A stretch of DNA of 13,341 nt from Candidatus Saccharimonadota bacterium (GCA_007132685.1 SLOC01000009.1:1-13341); one strand, 5' to 3'. Positions 5,515 to 12,661 are shown, numbered from the stretch's first letter. A program made the numbers and translations. Notes: a model not told the origin generated them from the sequence alone.

Positions 5515-6024
5515 CTATTCGCCAACGTTGTCGGTATTGAAGTCAACTGTGGGTACATAGGCACCCCATGCTGCTTCCTCGGTCTCGCTAAGCTGCTGAG
5601 CTTCCTCTACCCAATCCGCGACATCAGCCTCGTTGATTTCTACTTCTTGGTGAACATCGAGAAGCGGAGAGTCAGCTGCTTGTGTTAGATTGGTTTCAAC
5701 GAAGATAATTTGTGCAGCCGACAACGAGACATCAAACTTGAGCCCATACGTTTGTGTTGCCTTACGAGCCATCAACGTATAGGAATCACCTGGCTGAGCC
5801 ACATACTGATAACTGACAAACTCCTCGTTAGCAGCCTCTCCATTTTCTGATTCGTTCACTGGGGACTCTGCTTCCTCTTCCTCCGTTACTTCTTCCTCGT
5901 CCTGTACGACGCCCTCTAGTGGTCCTTGAGCATGAAGTGATGGTGCTGATGGTGCAAAAAAGACAGCAAACAGCGCTGCTGCCATGACAAAAAGCCCCGC
6001 ATTAAGCGTAATTAATAATTTCAT
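5515..6024 (-). CDS. exported LysM-like protein with an acidic linker
   Basis: 169 residues from the ATG at 6024, behind a GGGGGAG Shine-Dalgarno (6035-6029). A longer in-frame start at 6102 is unlikely because the promoter lies inside that extension. Residues 1-32 form a signal peptide: MKLL, a hydrophobic core LFVMAAALFAVFFA, and a likely cleavage after SLHA. Residues 40-70 are a strongly acidic linker (QDEEEVTEEEEAE). From about residue 72, YVAQPGDSYTLMARKAT and LSAAQIIFVETNLTQ resemble a LysM domain (V-x-x-G-D-S-x-x-x-I-A, then an N-containing helix), and LDVHQEVEI resembles its closing strand. LysM domains bind peptidoglycan or chitin-like glycans, so a role at the cell wall of this cell or of its host is plausible. 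The LysM match is partial. Confidence 0.75.
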   Translation of the reverse strand: MKLLITLNAGLFVMAAALFAVFFAPSAPSLHAQGPLEGVVQDEEEVTEEEEAESPVNESENGEAANEEFVSYQYVAQPGDSYTLMARKATQTYGLKFDVSLSAAQIIFVETNLTQAADSPLLDVHQEVEINEADVADWVEEAQQLSETEEAAWGAYVPTVDFNTDNVGE

Positions 6025-6067
6025 ATATCTCCCCCTGCCCACCACTTTTATTTTTGCTTGTGTTTTT

Positions 6068-6076
6068 AGTATAACA
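6068..6076 (-). promoter_or_regulatory. extended -10 promoter of the LysM-like gene
   Basis: Minus-strand TGtTATACT (hexamer 6073-6068) predicts a start near 6061 and a leader of about 36 bases with a purine-rich Shine-Dalgarno. This placement is the reason for choosing the ATG at 6024. Confidence 0.6.
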
Positions 6077-6109
6077 AACTGGTCATCTGCAACAAGTAGC
6101 ACATCGTAA

Positions 6110-6118
6110 TGCTATTGC
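6110..6118 (+). promoter_or_regulatory. weak extended -10 box of the HExxH gene
   Basis: TGcTATTGC fits the extended -10 pattern imperfectly and would start transcription about 13 bases before the GTG at 6138, with GAAGAG as a weak Shine-Dalgarno. Confidence 0.3.
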
Positions 6119-6137
6119 TTTTGAACAGAAGAGTATT

Positions 6138-7115
6138 GTGAGAAAATTTAGCTTAATGAAGCGTGGCAAATCTATAGATTATCGATATAATACTCCGGAA
6201 AAATTGTATCCGATGTGGCGTCGTCGAATTGCATTTGGTGCAATCGGTGCATTGGCGCTGCCAGCGTCATTTACTGCGCAAAATTTTGAAACTATCTCTG
6301 GTTTCGCGCCATTTGTCGGCGACAACGGGACCATCCCAAATATCATTGATTGCCCGGAAATCGGCGATGACAGTCTTTCTGTGCCCGTTACAGGAGTTGA
6401 TGATGTTCGTTCTACGGTCACGAACTTTGACTCCGCAGGTATCCGACCGTTCGAAACGCTCGAAATAATCACCTCTTTCTTTGATTATCCGCAAGAAAGT
6501 TTCGTTTCTAATAAATCACGTTTGAAATTCGTGTTTTACAGCGACGTCGAGAGTGCGTCATGGACGATAGATCACGAAGCATTCGATGAACTTTTTCATT
6601 TCGCGCTCAATAGTTCACATGAGTTCTCTCATCCTGCTGTTGAAAAAAGCATGCAATGCCTGCGACAGAGAATCATTAAAGACAAAGAATTTGCTGGAGA
6701 AGAGTACTCTATCTATATTCCAAACAATCCCAGAACCTGCCTCGGCAATGGCAGAATTATTGATTTGACTAATCAGCCTGACGCAGAATGTCACCAGCGC
6801 GGATTCGCACCACCTAAGATTGATGTTTCAGTCTTTGGCTTATGGAGTTTTGAAGGAAGGATAATGATACTCACTGGCGGAAGAAATGATAAGAATACTC
6901 AATCGAGCATGCAGCGGCTAGCCTTTCACGAGAGCATTCATGCGCTGACTGCTCTACCGGGAGAAGTTGACTTTCAGTATAATCCTAATGAGAGATGGGT
7001 TAAGTACATAGAGCGAACGCTCCGTCGTGAGGAGTCTGAAGAATACAACAAAATTAAGCCTTTTGTTTCATTTGAGGATAAAGTCGTTTCACCTCTTGCA
7101 GTTGAAGAAAAATAA
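6138..7115 (+). CDS. membrane-anchored protein with HExxH motif, putative metalloprotease
   Basis: 325 residues from a GTG at 6138, 4 bases after GAAGAG. An in-frame ATG at 6156 is the alternative. A basic stretch WRRR (27-30) precedes a single hydrophobic segment IAFGAIGALALPASF, so the bulk should lie outside the membrane. LAFHESIHALT at 262-271 fits the zinc-protease signature HExxH (264-268), with small or hydrophobic residues around it and no proline inside. E285 or E292 could be the third ligand of a gluzincin, but this is a guess. A second HEFSH at 161-165 is followed by proline and is less convincing. Four cysteines (72, 174, 201, 218) lie outside the membrane and could form two disulfides. 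I recognise no named family. It is divergent from the LysM-like gene and converges on VKOR with 11 bases between. Confidence 0.7.
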   Translation: MRKFSLMKRGKSIDYRYNTPEKLYPMWRRRIAFGAIGALALPASFTAQNFETISGFAPFVGDNGTIPNIIDCPEIGDDSLSVPVTGVDDVRSTVTNFDSAGIRPFETLEIITSFFDYPQESFVSNKSRLKFVFYSDVESASWTIDHEAFDELFHFALNSSHEFSHPAVEKSMQCLRQRIIKDKEFAGEEYSIYIPNNPRTCLGNGRIIDLTNQPDAECHQRGFAPPKIDVSVFGLWSFEGRIMILTGGRNDKNTQSSMQRLAFHESIHALTALPGEVDFQYNPNERWVKYIERTLRREESEEYNKIKPFVSFEDKVVSPLAVEEK

Positions 7116-7126
7116 ACTTTCGACAT

Positions 7127-7780
7127 TTATAAAAGAGGAATGACTGTTGACCAATAATACCAAAACTGAACGACAATCATGTAGATTACTGCGATAAACC
7201 ACAGCGCCACGATAGTAAATCCATGTTTACCGATAAATCCAACAGCTTTGCCAAGATATGCGTTAGAGAAAGTTATCAGTTTGTTCTTGGTAACGTAGCC
7301 GGCTGTAATAAACAGTAACGGCAGTACAGCAACCCAGATTACCATACACCACGGGCAGAGTGTATTGAGTACGAACAAGCTCTGGTATACCAAGTATTGC
7401 ACTGATAAAAAGCCGACCAGGCTGCCGGCAAGAAGCAGCTGCCAAAACCACTCCGCGAACTTAGCTCCAGCTAACAGCACCACGCCTATCGTAATAAGAG
7501 CACTAAAAACAGCTATCCCCAAAAAAGAATGCGGTATACCAAACAAACTTGCCTGGGCGCTTTCCATGACCGAACCGCAACTCAAGATTGGGTTGATATC
7601 ACAGAGGGCTACTCTGTCCGGGTCAGCAAGGCCAGCGAGACGCTCTAGCGCTAAGGAAAAAGAAGCGATTAAACCTACTAATCCGCTTCCGACTAAAAAT
7701 AACCCGTAGCCGTTTTTGCTTTGCAAACGGTTGACTGGTTGCGCTTTCTTCTTTGAGGTGGTTGACTTAGCTTTTTTCAT
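7127..7780 (-). CDS. vitamin K epoxide reductase (VKOR) family disulfide-forming protein
   Basis: 217 residues with five hydrophobic segments. It carries the four diagnostic cysteines: C60 and C68 in the loop LCDINPILSCGSVM, and the redox pair C142-P-W-C145. SLFGIPHSFLGI is another family block. Bacterial VKOR homologues oxidise a DsbA-like thioredoxin-fold partner and pass the electrons to quinone, so they make disulfides in exported proteins. No thioredoxin domain is fused here and none is encoded in the window, so the partner must lie elsewhere. The N terminus is a lysine-rich cytoplasmic tail (MKKAKSTTSKKKA). The start is an ATG 9 bases after a TACACT -10 box, without a Shine-Dalgarno. 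Confidence 0.93.
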   Translation of the reverse strand: MKKAKSTTSKKKAQPVNRLQSKNGYGLFLVGSGLVGLIASFSLALERLAGLADPDRVALCDINPILSCGSVMESAQASLFGIPHSFLGIAVFSALITIGVVLLAGAKFAEWFWQLLLAGSLVGFLSVQYLVYQSLFVLNTLCPWCMVIWVAVLPLLFITAGYVTKNKLITFSNAYLGKAVGFIGKHGFTIVALWFIAVIYMIVVQFWYYWSTVIPLL

Positions 7781-7789
7781 ACAAACTTT

Positions 7790-7798
7790 AGTGTAACA
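7790..7798 (-). promoter_or_regulatory. extended -10 promoter of the VKOR gene
   Basis: Minus-strand TGtTACACT (hexamer 7795-7790) lies in the last bases before the upstream gene's stop codon (7801-7799) and partly abuts it. The message would carry at most about two bases before the ATG. Confidence 0.55.
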
Positions 7799-8674
7799 TT
7801 ACTTTTTCGCATAGTTCGAAAAAACAATGGCGGTTGGCGTAAGCCGAAACACCATATAGTAGCCATCCTTGAGAGATGTAACGGGTGGAGCTTTGCGCCC
7901 TTCTTTGTAGTTCTTCTCCTGTACGACGAACTTAAAGACACGCTCTTGCACATCAGGATTCGTTTCCACTTTAGTGCGGACATCGATTTGAACTGTCTTA
8001 AGCGACCCAGTCTCGTGTATCGTCATAGCAGCCCTGTTGTTCTCCATAAGATTTCGAGCTTTTTTGCTGGCTGACTTCGTCAAAATATATATCTTGCCAT
8101 CGTTCTCCAGATAGTAATGCACCACTGTACCGTGTGGCTGACCATTTGCATCAGTTGATGCTAAAAAGCCAACGTCATGTTCAGCGATATAGTCATATGC
8201 CTCCTGGTTGGGAATATCCTGTAGATATGCTTGATCGTCAAATTCATACATAAATCGACCGCTTCGTTGATCATACTGACCTGTGTTCAAGCGTCTTGAC
8301 TCTATGTATTTGGCAAACTTACTGGCAGCTTCATGATTAACGTACTTTAGTGCATACTCACCGCCCCTTGTCTGCAAGGTAACCGACGAGAACAGCCAAA
8401 CTGAATTAGACAATACGCCAGAGACAATGTCATAGGTCAAAATATCTTTTGTCGTAAAGAATGGTTTTTTATCAAGAAAAATAACCCTTTTTTCAGTTGC
8501 TACTAATATACACCAGCCACTGTTACCCACACCATAAATTGCACCACCAATATGTTCGTCTTCATATATGATATGCGGCAAATAGCGTCCTTCGGCTCGA
8601 ATAACGCTCAACCAGCTGAGACCTGCCTGTAGTAGCTCTCGCTTAATTCGATCTCGATGTTTTGACTGGCTCAT
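7799..8674 (-). CDS. PH-like domain fused to a pyridoxamine-phosphate-oxidase-like domain
   Basis: 291 residues. The start is an ATG at 8674 with GAGGTG (8684-8679) 4 bases upstream. Residues about 20-125 have the pattern of the YokE-type bacterial PH domain: EDEHIGGAIYGV, then ILVATEKRVIFLDKK, ILTYDIVSGV, and a helix EAASKFAKYI. Residues about 155-290 resemble the FMN-binding split barrel of the PNPOx family: YDYIAEHDVGFLASTDANGQPHGTVV spread over the first strands, then KIYILTKSASKKARNLMENNRAAMTI and a closing YYMVFRLTPTAIVFSNY. Split-barrel proteins of this kind bind FMN, F420 or haem. The substrate here is unknown, and no complete catalytic signature of PdxH is seen. It is soluble; the PH-like part may tether it to membrane or to a partner. 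Confidence 0.82.
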   Translation of the reverse strand: MSQSKHRDRIKRELLQAGLSWLSVIRAEGRYLPHIIYEDEHIGGAIYGVGNSGWCILVATEKRVIFLDKKPFFTTKDILTYDIVSGVLSNSVWLFSSVTLQTRGGEYALKYVNHEAASKFAKYIESRRLNTGQYDQRSGRFMYEFDDQAYLQDIPNQEAYDYIAEHDVGFLASTDANGQPHGTVVHYYLENDGKIYILTKSASKKARNLMENNRAAMTIHETGSLKTVQIDVRTKVETNPDVQERVFKFVVQEKNYKEGRKAPPVTSLKDGYYMVFRLTPTAIVFSNYAKK

Positions 8675-8701
8675 GCGTCACCTCTTGTAGTCTATACCTA
8701 T

Positions 8702-8707
8702 AGTATA
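8702..8707 (-). promoter_or_regulatory. -10 box of the PH/PNPOx fusion gene
   Basis: TATACT on the minus strand, predicted start near 8695, leaving a leader of about 20 bases with the GAGGTG Shine-Dalgarno. A second A/T-rich box, TATATT (8755-8750), lies further upstream. Confidence 0.45.
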
Positions 8708-8977
8708 AAGATTTATCGACCTATCCGCCAGTTTCATTTACAGTTCGATAATATACCCGCGAATTAACTACAAGAATAGCCCTGTCAATACCTGATATAC
8801 ACGACGTTAAAGCTAATTAACTATACTCCCTTCGGCTTTTCTTAGTGCGTAATTTATTACCCAATACATGTACTCATATCTGTTACTGTCTGTCATTTTG
8901 CTTTACAACGGACACGACTGATTAATCTTTAACTGTGTTGCACCATAAGCATTGTAAAAAACATAAGAATATGTTCA
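8708..8977. other. intergenic region without a convincing gene
   Basis: This divergent gap between the PH/PNPOx gene and the nuclease gene is the longest in the window. I see no tRNA, terminator or large hairpin. An inverted repeat, GTTAA-6-TTAAC, lies at 8806-8821. A minus-strand ORF of 27 codons (8896-8813) starts MTDSNRYEYMYWVINYALRK, but has neither a Shine-Dalgarno nor a good -10 box. TTGACA occurs on the minus strand near 8788-8783 without a -10 box at the right spacing. Confidence 0.6.
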
Positions 8978-8986
8978 TGTTATATT
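8978..8986 (+). promoter_or_regulatory. extended -10 promoter of the nuclease-comEC operon
   Basis: TGtTATATT (hexamer 8981-8986) ends 7 bases before the ATG at 8994, predicting a leaderless message. An out-of-frame ATG at 8990 meets a stop after four codons. Confidence 0.6.
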
Positions 8987-8993
8987 TTGATGA

Positions 8994-9746
8994 ATGCATT
9001 CTGACAGTTTACAGGCGAAACAACGTCGTCGAAGGTTCTTCGTCATACTCTCGATTTGCCTATTCATCTTCGGGGCTACAATATATCAGCACCTAGAACG
9101 ACATAGCTATAACCAGGCCGTCAATGATACTGAAGTCCTAGGTGACAAAATTTCATATGGTGACTATACGCTTGCAATTGAAGCGCTTGGCGGACTCGCT
9201 GTTAAAGAGCGTGTGAGTAGGGATGGCTACGCACGCAGTAATTTTAGCTCTGGTTGGGGTATGATAGATGGCTGTGATATGCGTAACCGCATTTTGCAAC
9301 GAGATCTTGCTGACGTGGTAATGGATGACGATGACTGCACCGTGCTTGCTGGCGTACTCGAAAAAGATATGTTCAGCGGTAAACGAATCGAGTTCGAACG
9401 CGGACCAGACACCAGCGGCGACATACATATTGAACATATCGTTGCTGTGTCAGATGCATGGCAAAAAGGTGCTCAAGAATTGTCCTATGATGAACGATAC
9501 GCGTTTTTTAATGACCCGCTCAACCTTATAGCAATAGATGGTCCGACTAACATGGAAAAAGGCGACAAAGACGCATCAGACTGGATGCCACGTCCAGCAT
9601 ATCGCTGTCGTTACGTTGCACGACAAATCGCCATCAAGAAACGCTATGATTTATGGCTTGATTATTCGGAGCACAGAGCAATGAAGCAAAAGCTGCAGAC
9701 TTGTCCGATGCAAGTGCTTCCCATTCAAGAGGAGAGTAAGCAATGA
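8994..9746 (+). CDS. membrane-anchored HNH endonuclease (DUF1524/GmrSD C-terminal type)
   Basis: 250 residues. A basic run RRRR (11-14) and one hydrophobic helix FFVILSICLFIFGATI (15-30) anchor it, with the rest outside the membrane. The external part follows the DUF1524 HNH layout of extracellular nucleases: GYARSNFSSGW and CDMRNRILQRDL, a strand block, the catalytic motif IHIEHIVAVSDAWQKGA (His148; many relatives have Asp where Glu147 stands), then FFNDPLNLIAIDGPTNMEKGD, DWMPRP, and RCRYVARQIAIKKRYDL. Asn173 and Asn186 complete the metal site by analogy. Cys94, Cys115, Cys205 and Cys237 may form disulfides. The stop overlaps the comEC start as ATGA (9743-9746), so the two are translationally coupled. 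Nicking or cutting external DNA before uptake is the likely job. Confidence 0.92.
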   Translation: MHSDSLQAKQRRRRFFVILSICLFIFGATIYQHLERHSYNQAVNDTEVLGDKISYGDYTLAIEALGGLAVKERVSRDGYARSNFSSGWGMIDGCDMRNRILQRDLADVVMDDDDCTVLAGVLEKDMFSGKRIEFERGPDTSGDIHIEHIVAVSDAWQKGAQELSYDERYAFFNDPLNLIAIDGPTNMEKGDKDASDWMPRPAYRCRYVARQIAIKKRYDLWLDYSEHRAMKQKLQTCPMQVLPIQEESKQ

Positions 9747-11215
9747 CAGTTACGACTTCTTGGTATTGGTGCAAGTTTAAACGATTCCATGTGTCGTGGC
9801 TGTTTGCGTGGACTGCCATTGGTGTGCTCATCGGCACGGTGGCAGCGTTATTTGTGCCAGTGCACATATTTTCCCAGCTACCATGGTTATTTGGTGCCCT
9901 GTCGCTCGGATTTATCGCCTGCTTTCGTCGAAGTATTGTTTCGATATTGCTAATAACGTTGTGTGGGGTAGGCGTTGGCATCTATGTGGGTTCAACTACT
10001 CTGGTAGAACTTGGTCATTTACGGGCTTTGCATGGCACCGCCCAAACTATCTCCGGAACTGTGCGCGATGACACGACGCGGGGACCATCTGGTGACCAGC
10101 GATTGCGACTAGACAACCTGACCATTGACGAGCAGCCTGTCTCCGGTAACCTTTGGGTGAGTGCATATACTTCGCTGGAGATTAAACGAAGTGACCGGGT
10201 CACAGTAAATGGGCACATAGATGAGGGGTTCGGCACGGTGCAGGCCAGCATGTTCCGCGCCTCGGTCGAAGAGGTGGTTCGACCAGAACCAGGCGATATA
10301 GCTCGCGTCGCTCGTGATAACTTCTCGAGTGAAGTAGCGAAGCACATGTCGTCACCACAGTCTAACCTTGGGGTCAGTTTCCTGGTTGGTCAACGAAGCA
10401 GCTTGCCAAGCGATATACAGGACATGTTCCGCGACCTGGGGCTTGTGCACTTAGTTGTTGCTAGTGGCTTTCACCTGTCCATAGTAGTACGTTTTAGTCG
10501 ACGTAGCTTTTCGCCCTGGTCAAAATACCTAGCACTTATCAGCAGCCTTTTGCTCATCTTTAGCTTTTTATTGCTTACAGGTTTTAGCACTTCTATGGTA
10601 CGCGCCTCGCTTGTTACAAGTCTGAGTTTGCTCGCTTGGTATGTAGGGCGGTCAATCCATCCGCTGGTACTACTACCAGTCGTTGCTGCGACTACGGTAA
10701 TTATCAATCCCGTGTATATTTGGTCAGACCTAGCATGGCATTTGTCGTTCGCCGCATTTACTGGTGTTATCGTGCTAGCCCCGCTTTTGCAAAAATATTT
10801 CTGGCGACCCGACAAAGACCCCGGTTTTTTCCGCTATCTAGTCGTTGCTACATTTTCCGCGCAGCTACTAACCTTTCCGATTATCGCACTCACCTTTGAG
10901 CAATACTCGCTTTTAGCTATCGCTGCGAATGTCTTGGTATTGCCACTTGTGCCACTGGTCATGCTGGGCACGTTCACCACAGGTGTTTCCGCCTTTTTCA
11001 TGCCGTTTCTAGCACACGCATTCGGCTGGATCACCGAAATGGGGTTACGTTATATTACCGCAGTGGTTGATTTTTTGGCTGGTCTGCCAATCGCGACGAG
11101 TTCCATTACTATCACGCCGCTGCAAATCGGGCTGTATTACGTAGTGATGTTCACTTTGATGGTGTATCTCCAAAGAACAACAAAGCACAGCTTACGAAGC
11201 GAAAATCCGGTGTAA
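9743..11215 (+). CDS. comEC: ComEC-type DNA uptake channel lacking the metallo-hydrolase domain
   Basis: 490 residues. The ATG overlaps the nuclease stop, and AGGAG (9730-9734) lies 8 bases upstream. Two or three N-terminal helices (about 18-85) are followed by a soluble beta-rich DUF4131/OB-like part (95-180), then the Competence domain from about 208. That domain includes the hallmark DLGLVHLVVASGFHLSIV (231-248), FSTSMVRASL, and INPVYIWSDLAWHLSFAAF. ComEC carries single-stranded DNA across the cytoplasmic membrane in natural transformation. The protein ends about residue 490, soon after the last helix (PLQIGLYYVVMFTLMVYL). Longer ComEC/Rec2 proteins continue with a metallo-beta-lactamase-fold domain, which is absent here. 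The natural stop and convergent neighbour argue against a frameshift. The coupled nuclease may supply the missing degradative activity. Confidence 0.93.
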   Translation: MTVTTSWYWCKFKRFHVSWLFAWTAIGVLIGTVAALFVPVHIFSQLPWLFGALSLGFIACFRRSIVSILLITLCGVGVGIYVGSTTLVELGHLRALHGTAQTISGTVRDDTTRGPSGDQRLRLDNLTIDEQPVSGNLWVSAYTSLEIKRSDRVTVNGHIDEGFGTVQASMFRASVEEVVRPEPGDIARVARDNFSSEVAKHMSSPQSNLGVSFLVGQRSSLPSDIQDMFRDLGLVHLVVASGFHLSIVVRFSRRSFSPWSKYLALISSLLLIFSFLLLTGFSTSMVRASLVTSLSLLAWYVGRSIHPLVLLPVVAATTVIINPVYIWSDLAWHLSFAAFTGVIVLAPLLQKYFWRPDKDPGFFRYLVVATFSAQLLTFPIIALTFEQYSLLAIAANVLVLPLVPLVMLGTFTTGVSAFFMPFLAHAFGWITEMGLRYITAVVDFLAGLPIATSSITITPLQIGLYYVVMFTLMVYLQRTTKHSLRSENPV

Positions 11216-11225
11216 TCGATTATGA

Positions 11226-11870
11226 CTACTGTGGTGTGATGTTGTCAGCGCGCGTCCAGTGACTCTTGACGGTCTTATCGCTAGAATAAAACGACATGTA
11301 CGTTCGCCACGGACTAAAACCATCGAGCTGTGATTGCTGCACTTCGACAGAGCACGTCGAACCGCTAAATGACTTCGATACATTGATGTGATCCTTGTGT
11401 TCGCCACCCGATTCCGGCTTGAGCAGCCCTTGGCACGTACCGCTGTAACTCTGTGGAAGCGTTGCCGTCAAAGTATACGTTGTGCCAGTTTTAGTAATTG
11501 TGATGTTGCTGATCTTGACAACGCTAGGGTCTTTGTAGGTCTTGTCTTTTTCTTGAGTGGTTTTGTCTTTTGGCTTTTCTGGCGAAGGACTCACCGTTTT
11601 TTCAGTCGGTGCCTCTTTGGGAGTTTTTTCTTCTTCTTTTTCAACCTCCTCTTTGCGCTCTTCGGGCAGAACCGCAATGATGTCTTCGATGTCTACTTCT
11701 TTGATTTCATGAAGTTCGCTTTCGTCTGACGAAGCGACCTCGATACTCGCGCGATTGGTTTGGATGCGATAAGCAACACCGGCAGTAAACGCGATAACAC
11801 CAACGAGTATTATTACGGCAATAATCGGAAGATGTATACCGCCATTTTGATTTTGTGTAAAGCTTTTCAT
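11226..11870 (-). CDS. membrane-anchored protein with charged stalk and Ig-like domain
   Basis: 214 residues from the ATG at 11870, 6 bases after AGGA. A longer frame to 11912 runs through the promoter and is rejected. A short polar tail, MKSFTQNQNGG, leads into one transmembrane helix, LPIIAVIILVGVIAFTAGVAY (14-34). Residues about 55-125 form a Glu/Lys/Pro-rich stalk (EERKEEVEKEEEK, TEKTVSPSPEKPKDKT). The C-terminal 90 residues read as a small beta sandwich: VVKISNITITKTGTTYTLTA, two cysteines (GTCQG, STCSV) that could form a disulfide, and WRTYMSFYSSDKTVKS. An extracellular adhesion or binding role is inferred from the layout. I recognise no named family. It converges on comEC with 10 bases between. 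Confidence 0.75.
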   Translation of the reverse strand: MKSFTQNQNGGIHLPIIAVIILVGVIAFTAGVAYRIQTNRASIEVASSDESELHEIKEVDIEDIIAVLPEERKEEVEKEEEKTPKEAPTEKTVSPSPEKPKDKTTQEKDKTYKDPSVVKISNITITKTGTTYTLTATLPQSYSGTCQGLLKPESGGEHKDHINVSKSFSGSTCSVEVQQSQLDGFSPWRTYMSFYSSDKTVKSHWTRADNITPQ

Positions 11871-11902
11871 TGTTTTTCCTTTTTCAGATTTTACTTTACA
11901 CA

Positions 11903-11911
11903 ATAATAGCA
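11903..11911 (-). promoter_or_regulatory. extended -10 promoter of the Ig-like protein gene
   Basis: Minus-strand TGcTATTAT (hexamer 11908-11903) lies just after the stop codon of the LOG gene (11930-11928). The predicted leader is about 26 bases and carries the AGGA Shine-Dalgarno. Confidence 0.5.
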
Positions 11912-11927
11912 CAAAGCTTATGTTTGT

Positions 11928-12650
11928 TTAGCCTTTGTACGCTTTTACGAGGCGTAGTACTGCTTCATTATCATCAGTTATGGTGTATAGATTTACATCT
12001 TCCGAATCAATCGTTTTATATGTCTTGACAAGTTCATTTTTAATGTAGCTATCAAGCGGCTTCCAAAAATCAGACCCGACTAGAATGATTGGGACTGGCT
12101 TTATGCGCTCGGTTTGTTTGAGGGTGAGAATTTCAAAGAACTCATCCAGCGTACCGAACCCACCCGGGAAGTAGATGTAGGCACGTGCCGCGAACGACAA
12201 AGCGACTTTACGGCTGAAAAAGTAATAAAAATCGACTGAACGATTCACGTATTCATTGGTTACCTGCTCCATCGGCAACTGAATAGTCATACCGATGGAA
12301 TTACCGTGCTCATCAGCAGCTCCGCGGTTTGCCGCCTCCATAATTCCCGGTCCACCGCCAGTAATCACCGAAGCGCCGGTCTCACGAACAATCAAATCAG
12401 CTAGATCGCGAGCTTGCTTATAGTAGAGATTATCTGGGTCAAGGCGAGCAGACCCGAAAAAAGTAACAGTATTCTTATGGTTTCTAAGCAATTTAAACGC
12501 TTGTTTAAATTCTTTATTAATCTGGCGCATGCGCTGATGGGTTGCCCGGTTAGAAATATCGGCTACGTGTAAACGTTCCTCCTTGCGCACCGGATGAAGT
12601 GCTGAATCGTGTCTGAGTAGTTTTTTGAGTTTGTTTTTTAGTTTGGTCAT
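11928..12650 (-). CDS. LOG-family nucleoside-5'-monophosphate phosphoribohydrolase
   Basis: 240 residues from the ATG at 12650. An in-frame TTG two codons upstream is possible. It has the Rossmann-like LOG fold (TIGR00730, formerly mis-annotated as lysine decarboxylase): VTFFGSARLD, the glycine-rich VITGGGPGIMEAANRGA, and the signature PGGFGTLDEFFEIL, whose Gly-rich loop and Glu form the active site. Proteins of this family hydrolyse AMP or cytokinin riboside phosphates to a free base and ribose 5-phosphate. In bacteria without cytokinins, purine nucleotide breakdown is the likely use. The N terminus is basic (KLKNKLKKLLRH), followed by a helical stretch of about 40 residues before the fold begins. 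Confidence 0.93.
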   Translation of the reverse strand: MTKLKNKLKKLLRHDSALHPVRKEERLHVADISNRATHQRMRQINKEFKQAFKLLRNHKNTVTFFGSARLDPDNLYYKQARDLADLIVRETGASVITGGGPGIMEAANRGAADEHGNSIGMTIQLPMEQVTNEYVNRSVDFYYFFSRKVALSFAARAYIYFPGGFGTLDEFFEILTLKQTERIKPVPIILVGSDFWKPLDSYIKNELVKTYKTIDSEDVNLYTITDDNEAVLRLVKAYKG

Positions 12651-12655
12651 TGTCA

Positions 12656-12661
12656 ATTATA
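12656..12661 (-). promoter_or_regulatory. -10 box of the LOG gene, probable leaderless start
   Basis: A consensus TATAAT on the minus strand ends 5 bases before the ATG at 12650. Another candidate, TGtTATAGC (12671-12663), lies slightly upstream. Either places the start of transcription within a few bases of the start codon. Confidence 0.5.

Noticed and set aside
6025..6102. Upstream in-frame extension of the LysM-like gene
   Set aside because: It contains the extended -10 box at 6068-6076, and the ATG at 6024 has both a purine-rich Shine-Dalgarno and a standard signal peptide directly after it.
11376..11729. Phe-rich plus-strand open frame opposite the Ig-like protein gene
   Set aside because: The Phe/Leu run is the reverse complement of the Glu/Lys-rich stalk codons, and the frame has no start signals.
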